A DNA stretch of 64,000 nt from Arenimonas sp. SCN 70-307. GTDB taxonomy: Bacteria; Pseudomonadota; Gammaproteobacteria; Xanthomonadales; Xanthomonadaceae. The stretch is from assembly GCF_001724815.1 (NCBI RefSeq), contig NZ_MEDO01000003.1:94079-158078 (forward strand), written 5' to 3'. Under the pieces are notes generated by a model that saw nothing but the letters and a program-made list of their open reading frames with translations, ran no database searches and was not told the DNA's origin. Shown here in pieces: positions 59,564 to 64,000 of this stretch. Numbering within the stretch: the stretch's first letter is position 1; each line of letters opens with the position of its first letter. Both the position numbers and the translations under genes were made by a program.

Positions 59564-60910
59564 CTACTCGCCGGTGTCGGCGACGGAGGCGATGACCTGG
59601 GCGAGTTCGAGCAGGCGCAGGTCGGCGCCCGGTGCGCCGACGAGTTGCAGGCCGAGGCCGCCGGGCAGCGGCAGGCTCAGCGCCGGGCAGCCGGCGAGCG
59701 AGGCGAGCGCGGTGAGGTCGGCGAGGTTGGCCGGTTCCTCGGCACCCCAGGCCGGCGGCGGCGACGCCACCGTGGGCAGCAGCAGCACGTCGAACTGCTC
59801 GAACAGGCGGCGCACCTGCACCACGTGGCCGTCGAGGCGGCGGTGCGCCGCCGCGGCATCGGCGGCCGACTTGCGGCGGGCGAAATCGAGCAGCCCCAGC
59901 AGGCGCGGCGACGCGCCGCCCAGGCGCGGGCCGTGCGCCGCCAGGATCTCGGCTTCCATCAGCAGCAGGGCCGCGCGGCGGGTGGCCGCCACTTCCAGCG
60001 GCGCCACTTCCAGCGCCACCGGCAGCGCGCTGCCGAACACCGGCGCCACGCGCGCCATGACCGTGCTGAAGTTCTCGGCCACGCCCGCATCCACGCCCAG
60101 CGCACCGAGGTCGGCCACCACGCCGGCCTTGAGCTCGCCCGGCACCCAGTCCGGCGGCGCCAGCGGCACGCGGCGCTTGCGCGAGCGCGGGTCGCCGGCG
60201 TCGTAACCGGCCAGCACCGGCAGCACCAGGCCGATGTCCTGCACCGCGCGGGCCAGCAGGCCCGGGCAGTCGAGCCGTCGCAGCGCCGTCGCCATGCCGC
60301 GGGCGCTGAGCTCGCCCAGCGTCGGCTTGTGGCCGACCAGTCCGCAGAACGCGGCCGGGATGCGCGTGGCGCCCAGGGTGTCGGTACCCACCGCCACCAC
60401 CGCGTGGCCCGCGGCCAGGGCCGCGGCCGAGCCGGCCGAGGCGCCGCCGGCGGCGCGGCCGGGATGCGCCGGGTTTTGCACATCGCCGAAATGCGGATTG
60501 CGGCCGACCGTGCCGAAGGCGGCCTCGTCGAGATTGGTCTTGCCCAGGAACACCGCGCCGGCGCCGCGCAGGCGCCGCACCACGTGCGCGTCCCCGGCGG
60601 CCAGGCCCGGGTGGCCCGGCAGGCCCAGGCCGGTGGGCATGCCGGCCACGTCGAAGGCGTCGGTGATGGCGATCGGCACGCCGTCCAGGCGCCCCAGCGG
60701 CCGGCCCTCGGCGCGGCGCGCATCGCTGGCGCGGGCGGCGGCCAGGGCGCCGGCGGCATCCACCCAGGTCCAGGCATTGAGGTGGCTGTCGCGGGCGATG
60801 GCCGCCAGGCAGGCGCCGGTCAGCGCCTCGCTGCTGGTCTCGTCCCTCGCCAGCGCGTGCAGCACGCGATAGAGCGGGGCCTGGCGCAGGTCGTCGGGGC
60901 TTGCGGTCAT
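59564..60910 (-). CDS. Amidase-signature pseudoenzyme
   Basis: A 448-residue protein with the amidase-signature fold: LDGVPIAITDAFDVAGMPTG, GGASAGSAAALAAGHAVVAV, GTDTLGATRIPAAFCGLVGHKPTLG. In active family members the catalytic Lys is in VKD, the cis-Ser is the first Ser of GGSSGGSA, and the nucleophile Ser is in GTDTGGSIR. Here these positions are Thr83, Ala157 and Ala181 (24 residues apart, as in active enzymes), so all three catalytic residues are lost. The frame is intact and codon use is normal, so it is not a decaying pseudogene. It may have become a binding or regulatory protein. The start is at 60910. Confidence 0.88.
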   Translation of the reverse strand: MTASPDDLRQAPLYRVLHALARDETSSEALTGACLAAIARDSHLNAWTWVDAAGALAAARASDARRAEGRPLGRLDGVPIAITDAFDVAGMPTGLGLPGHPGLAAGDAHVVRRLRGAGAVFLGKTNLDEAAFGTVGRNPHFGDVQNPAHPGRAAGGASAGSAAALAAGHAVVAVGTDTLGATRIPAAFCGLVGHKPTLGELSARGMATALRRLDCPGLLARAVQDIGLVLPVLAGYDAGDPRSRKRRVPLAPPDWVPGELKAGVVADLGALGVDAGVAENFSTVMARVAPVFGSALPVALEVAPLEVAATRRAALLLMEAEILAAHGPRLGGASPRLLGLLDFARRKSAADAAAAHRRLDGHVVQVRRLFEQFDVLLLPTVASPPPAWGAEEPANLADLTALASLAGCPALSLPLPGGLGLQLVGAPGADLRLLELAQVIASVADTGE

Positions 60911-61011
60911 GCGTGTCGCATTCCGTGGCGGGACTGGCCTGAGTGTCCTTGATTGCCCGTCCGCGGGCAAACCGCGACAATCCGTGCATCAGCGTACGGA
61001 GCCGTCGGAAA

Positions 61012-62619
61012 ATGAGTGAACGTGACGTGATGGAATACGACGTGGTGACCGTGGGCGCCGGCCCGGCGGGCCTGTCGTTCGCGATCCGGCTCAAGCAGCT
61101 CAAGCCCGAACTGTCGGTCTGCGTCATCGAGAAGGCCTCGACCATCGGCGCCCACATCCTCTCGGGCGCGGTCATCGAGCCCGGCCCGCTCGACGAACTG
61201 CTGCCCGGCTGGCGCGACAACCCGCCGCCGGTGTGCGTGCCCGCCGCCGAGGACGAGTTCTGGTTCCTCACCAGGGACGGCGGCCGCAAGTTCCCGGTCA
61301 TTCCCCCGGGCATGGCCAACCATGGCAACTTCATCGTTTCGCTGGGCGCGATGTGCGCCTGGCTGGCGCCGCAGGCCGAGGCCCTGGGCGTGGAGATCTA
61401 CCCGGGCTTCGCCGCCGCCGAACCGCTGTTCGACGAGGCCGGCGCCGTCTGCGGCGTGCGCATCGGCGACATGGGCGTGGCCAAGGACGGTTCGCACAAG
61501 CCCGGCTACACCCAGGGCATCGACATCAAGGCGAAGGTGACGGTGCTCGCCGAGGGCGCGCGCGGCCACCTGACCAAGCAGCTGGTGGCGAAGTTCGGCC
61601 TCGACGCCGGCGCCGACCCGCAGAACTATTCGATCGGCATCAAGGAGCTCTGGCAGCTGCCGCCTGGCCGCGCCAGGCCGGGCAAGATCTTCCACAGCTT
61701 CGGCTGGCCGGCCGACACCAGGACCTACGGTGGCAGCTTCATCTACCACCTCGACAAGGACCGCGTGGCCATCGGCTACGTTTCGGGCCTGGACTACCGC
61801 GATCCGGAGTACCAGCCCTACGAGGCCTTCCAGCAGTTCAAGCACCACCCGCTGGTGAAGCCGCTGCTCGAGGGCGGCACCATCCTCAGCGCGGGTGCCC
61901 GCGCCATCGTCACCGGCGGCTGGCAGTCGCTGCCGAAGGTGGAGATGCCCGGCGCGATGCTGATCGGCGACACCGCCGGCCTGCTCAACGTGCCCAAGGT
62001 CAAGGGCACGCACCAGGCCATCCGCAGCGGCATGCTCGCCGCCGAACACCTGGCCGCGCAGGACGCGCCGGCCGCGGCGGGTTTCGACGCGAAACTGCGC
62101 GCCTCGCCGGTGATGGCCGAGCTCAGGAAGGTTCGCAACATCAAGCCGGGCTTCAAGAAGGGCCTGTGGTTCGGCCTGCTCAACTCGGCCTGGGAAACCG
62201 CCACCGCGGGCCTGTCGCCCTGGACCTGGCGCGGCAAGGCCGACTGGAGCGCGCTGCAGAAGCTCTCGGAAGCCGAGAAGCCCAGGCGCGACTACGTCGA
62301 GCGCACGCTGGCCCCGCGCGACCGCCTGGCCGGCGTGTATTTCGCCGCCACCGAGCACGACGAAGACCAGCCGGTGCACCTGCGCGTGGCCAACACCGAC
62401 ATCTGCGTCACGCAGTGCGCCGAGGAATACGGCAACCCCTGCCAGCGCTTCTGCCCGGCGGGCGTGTATGAAATCGTGCAGGACGACAGCGGCAAGCGCC
62501 TGCAGATCAACGCGGCCAACTGCGTGCACTGCAAGACCTGCGACATCAAGGACCCGTACCAGATCATCACCTGGGTGACGCCGGAAGGCGGCGCGGGTCC
62601 GAACTACCAGAACCTGTGA
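61012..62619 (+). CDS. Electron transfer flavoprotein-ubiquinone oxidoreductase
   Basis: A 535-residue membrane-associated FAD and [4Fe-4S] enzyme that passes electrons from ETF to ubiquinone during fatty acid and amino acid oxidation. The FAD motif is GAGPAGLSFAIRLKQL, followed by KASTIGAHILSGAVIEPGPL. The UQ-binding domain and hydrophobic plug include GTHQAIRSGMLAAEHLA. The C-terminal cluster has Cys in CPAGVYEI, NCVHCKTCDIKDP and the family ending ITWVTPEGGAGPNYQNL. The start at 61012 gives MSERDVMEYDVVTVGAG. ETF subunits are not in the window. GTGA overlap couples it to the next gene. Confidence 0.96.
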   Translation: MSERDVMEYDVVTVGAGPAGLSFAIRLKQLKPELSVCVIEKASTIGAHILSGAVIEPGPLDELLPGWRDNPPPVCVPAAEDEFWFLTRDGGRKFPVIPPGMANHGNFIVSLGAMCAWLAPQAEALGVEIYPGFAAAEPLFDEAGAVCGVRIGDMGVAKDGSHKPGYTQGIDIKAKVTVLAEGARGHLTKQLVAKFGLDAGADPQNYSIGIKELWQLPPGRARPGKIFHSFGWPADTRTYGGSFIYHLDKDRVAIGYVSGLDYRDPEYQPYEAFQQFKHHPLVKPLLEGGTILSAGARAIVTGGWQSLPKVEMPGAMLIGDTAGLLNVPKVKGTHQAIRSGMLAAEHLAAQDAPAAAGFDAKLRASPVMAELRKVRNIKPGFKKGLWFGLLNSAWETATAGLSPWTWRGKADWSALQKLSEAEKPRRDYVERTLAPRDRLAGVYFAATEHDEDQPVHLRVANTDICVTQCAEEYGNPCQRFCPAGVYEIVQDDSGKRLQINAANCVHCKTCDIKDPYQIITWVTPEGGAGPNYQNL

Positions 62620-63494
62620 AGCTGGGCCTCGCCACCGCGATCGCCTCGCTGGGGCAGGACGGCGACATGGATTCGCTGTGCGCGGCCTGCGCGGCGGCGG
62701 GCATCGACGCCTCCATCGTGGCCTGGGACGACCCGACCGTCAGCTGGGCCCGCTTCGACGCGGTGCTGCTGCGCTCGCCCTGGGATTACATGGACCGGCT
62801 GCCGGCCTTCCTGGCCTGGTGCGACCGCGTGGCCACGCTCACGCGGCTGTGGAATCCGCCCGAGGTGGTGCGCTGGAACACCGACAAGCGCTACCTCGGC
62901 GACCTGGCCGCGCGCGGCGTGCCGGTGATCGAAAGCCACTACCTGGCGCCGGGCGACGACCCGGCCACGCTGCCCGACCTGGCCGAGTTCGTGGTCAAGC
63001 CCTGCGTCGGCGCGGGCTCGCGCGACGCGCAGCGCTACCTGCGCGAGGACCGCGACGCGGCCATCGCCCACGCGCGCCGGCTGCTCGACGCAGGCCGGCA
63101 CGTGCTGGTGCAGCCCTACCTGCACGCGGTGGACAGCGACGGCGAATCGGCACTGCTGTTTTTCGAGGGCCGCTTCAGCCACGCCATCCGCAAGGCGGCG
63201 CTGCTCAGGCGCGGGCAGCAGCCGACGCGCGCGCTGTTCAACCAGGACTACCTCCGGCCGCGCGAGCCCAGCGCCGCCGAACTCGCGGTGGCCGAAAAGG
63301 TGCTCGCCACCCTGCCCTTCGGCCCGCTCACCTACGCCCGCGTCGACCTGCTGCCCTCGGCCGAAGGCCCGAAGCTGCTCGAACTCGAAGTCACCGAACC
63401 CTCGCTCTTCCTCCCCTACGCCGAAGGCGCCGCCACCCGCTTCGCCGCCACCTTGCGCACCCGCCTCACCACGCTCCTCGCCTCAAACCCGTAG
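62616..63494 (+). CDS. ATP-grasp-fold ligase-like protein
   Basis: A 292-residue protein with ATP-grasp features. It has an N-terminal Rossmann-like domain (IASLGQDGDMDSLCAAC; FDAVLLRSPWDY), a conserved central segment VRWNTDKRYLGDLAARGVPVIESH, the Lys-bearing strand EFVVKPCVGAGSRDAQRY with a Gly-rich loop, then VLVQPYL and LLELEVTEPSLFLPYAE as the metal-binding strand. Related proteins include the cycloserine enzyme DcsG and many of unknown substrate, so a ligase making an amide or similar bond is likely. GTG start overlaps the ETF-QO stop by four bases. Product and partner unknown. Confidence 0.8.
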   Translation: MKLGLATAIASLGQDGDMDSLCAACAAAGIDASIVAWDDPTVSWARFDAVLLRSPWDYMDRLPAFLAWCDRVATLTRLWNPPEVVRWNTDKRYLGDLAARGVPVIESHYLAPGDDPATLPDLAEFVVKPCVGAGSRDAQRYLREDRDAAIAHARRLLDAGRHVLVQPYLHAVDSDGESALLFFEGRFSHAIRKAALLRRGQQPTRALFNQDYLRPREPSAAELAVAEKVLATLPFGPLTYARVDLLPSAEGPKLLELEVTEPSLFLPYAEGAATRFAATLRTRLTTLLASNP

Positions 63495-63495
63495 G

Positions 63496-63923
63496 AGCGC
63501 CTTCAGGCGCGAATCTTTTCTGCTGGAGGGCCTTCAGGCCCGACTGGCTTCCATGTGCCGGGATCGTTCCCGGCAACGGGCCGCCGCACGAGAAGTCCCC
63601 AGTCCGGACACGCCGCAAGTACGTCCATGTAGGCTCGTCGTCGACATCCGTGTCTCCGACGGTCCGGCCTGGGGACTTCTCATGCGACGACCCGGCGAAC
63701 CATCTGGGCCGGAATGCGCCTTCATGTTCGATCCGCCGGCCCAAATCCTTCGCGGTCCGTCGTACGCGCAGAGCTTTGCCGGGGTTTCGAAAACATGGAC
63801 GTTTTCGAAAAGCCTACATGGACGTATTCACGGCGTCCCCGGCAAAGCTCTGCGCGTATGGCGGACCATCGCCGAGTACGAGCCCGACCCCTTGGAAGCA
63901 AGAGATTCGCGCCTGAAGGCGCT
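63496..63923. repeat. 428-bp nested inverted-repeat element with 21-bp terminal inverted repeats
   Basis: Four inverted-repeat pairs are nested or adjacent here: 63496-63516 with 63903-63923 (21 bp, perfect; each arm also a GCGCCT-AGGCGC hairpin), 63590-63609 with 63662-63681 (20 bp, one mismatch), 63620-63635 with 63811-63826 (16 bp), and 63763-63784 with 63837-63858 (22 bp, perfect). A further hairpin GGGCCT-AGGCCC lies near 63528-63541. No open frame with coding character and no transposase are visible. It could be a REP/BIME cluster, a nonautonomous element, or an RNA-level structure. Confidence 0.75.
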
Positions 63924-64000
63924 TGTGTCTGGCTTTTGCCCTAGGGTTTGGGGTGAGAGCGGGGTGCGGGACGCCGCTGTTGCGCAGTGCTCGAAAGCAC
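63924..64000. other. Short stretch with nothing recognisable
   Basis: After the right terminal repeat there are 77 bases without a clear open frame, promoter or repeat before the window ends. Confidence 0.5.

Noticed and set aside
63495..63541. The GCGCCT and GGGCCT hairpins as simple terminators of the ATP-grasp gene
   Set aside because: They belong to the larger inverted-repeat array and lack clear T tracts, so I list them as part of that element; a terminator function is not excluded.

Overview
The window is a 64-kb stretch of very GC-rich bacterial chromosome. It reads as a gammaproteobacterium of the Xanthomonadales/Lysobacteraceae type. Supporting signs are a pilMNOPQ operon divergent from a class A penicillin-binding protein, a short Lys-rich H-NS-family protein, type B ribosomal protein L31, a rimI/holD/pssA neighbourhood, and palindromic intergenic repeats. 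The genus is not certain. Gene content is mostly core housekeeping. I see no prophage, transposase gene, CRISPR array, rRNA or tRNA.

Layout, left to right. 0-5.4 kb: a cut-off transglutaminase-like exported protein, gapA with its terminator, an OmpW-type porin, an S1/P1-type nuclease, and a BlaI/BlaR-like regulatory pair whose M56 peptidase carries a TonB-like C-terminus. 5.4-11.7 kb: a probable sulfide/persulfide-stress cluster, with an ETHE1-like persulfide dioxygenase, trxC, an RND pump and adaptor, a DUF2892 membrane protein and a two-cysteine ArsR regulator of the BigR/SqrR type; an AT-rich control region lies between the last two. 11.7-16.4 kb: tkt, a dicarboxylate/amino-acid symporter and a cNMP-binding/EAL protein. 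16.4-24.7 kb: the type IV pilus operon pilMNOPQ (minus strand), divergent from mrcA and a coupled unknown gene. 24.7-36.8 kb: gltA, rpmE2, a nucleoside hydrolase, recG, ridA, spoT, rpoZ, gmk and yicC on the minus strand, then rph-rdgB-hemW on the plus strand.

36.9-49.9 kb: a cobalamin riboswitch in front of btuB; a DUF1631-PilZ-ApbE operon facing a CHASE-PAS-GGDEF-EAL protein (a small c-di-GMP neighbourhood); pepQ; valS. 49.9-55.5 kb: rimI, a very short HolD-like protein, pssA, a small secreted DUF4124-like protein, proS, an H-NS-family gene followed by a 27-bp perfect palindrome, and a ThrE-type exporter. 55.5-59.6 kb: a four-gene MCE lipid-transport operon (STAS-MlaE, MlaF, MlaD, PqiC-like lipoprotein), ending against an AlkB-like dioxygenase. 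59.6-63.5 kb: an amidase-family protein that has lost all three catalytic residues, ETF-ubiquinone oxidoreductase, and a translationally coupled ATP-grasp enzyme. The last 500 bp hold a nested set of long inverted repeats.

The items I rate most worth following are the amidase pseudoenzyme, the 80-residue HolD candidate, the nested inverted-repeat element at the right end, the BigR-type sulfide cluster with its operator region, the DUF1631-PilZ-ApbE operon, and the M56-TonB fusion with its paired operators. All function calls come from reading motifs and gene order; no database search was run.
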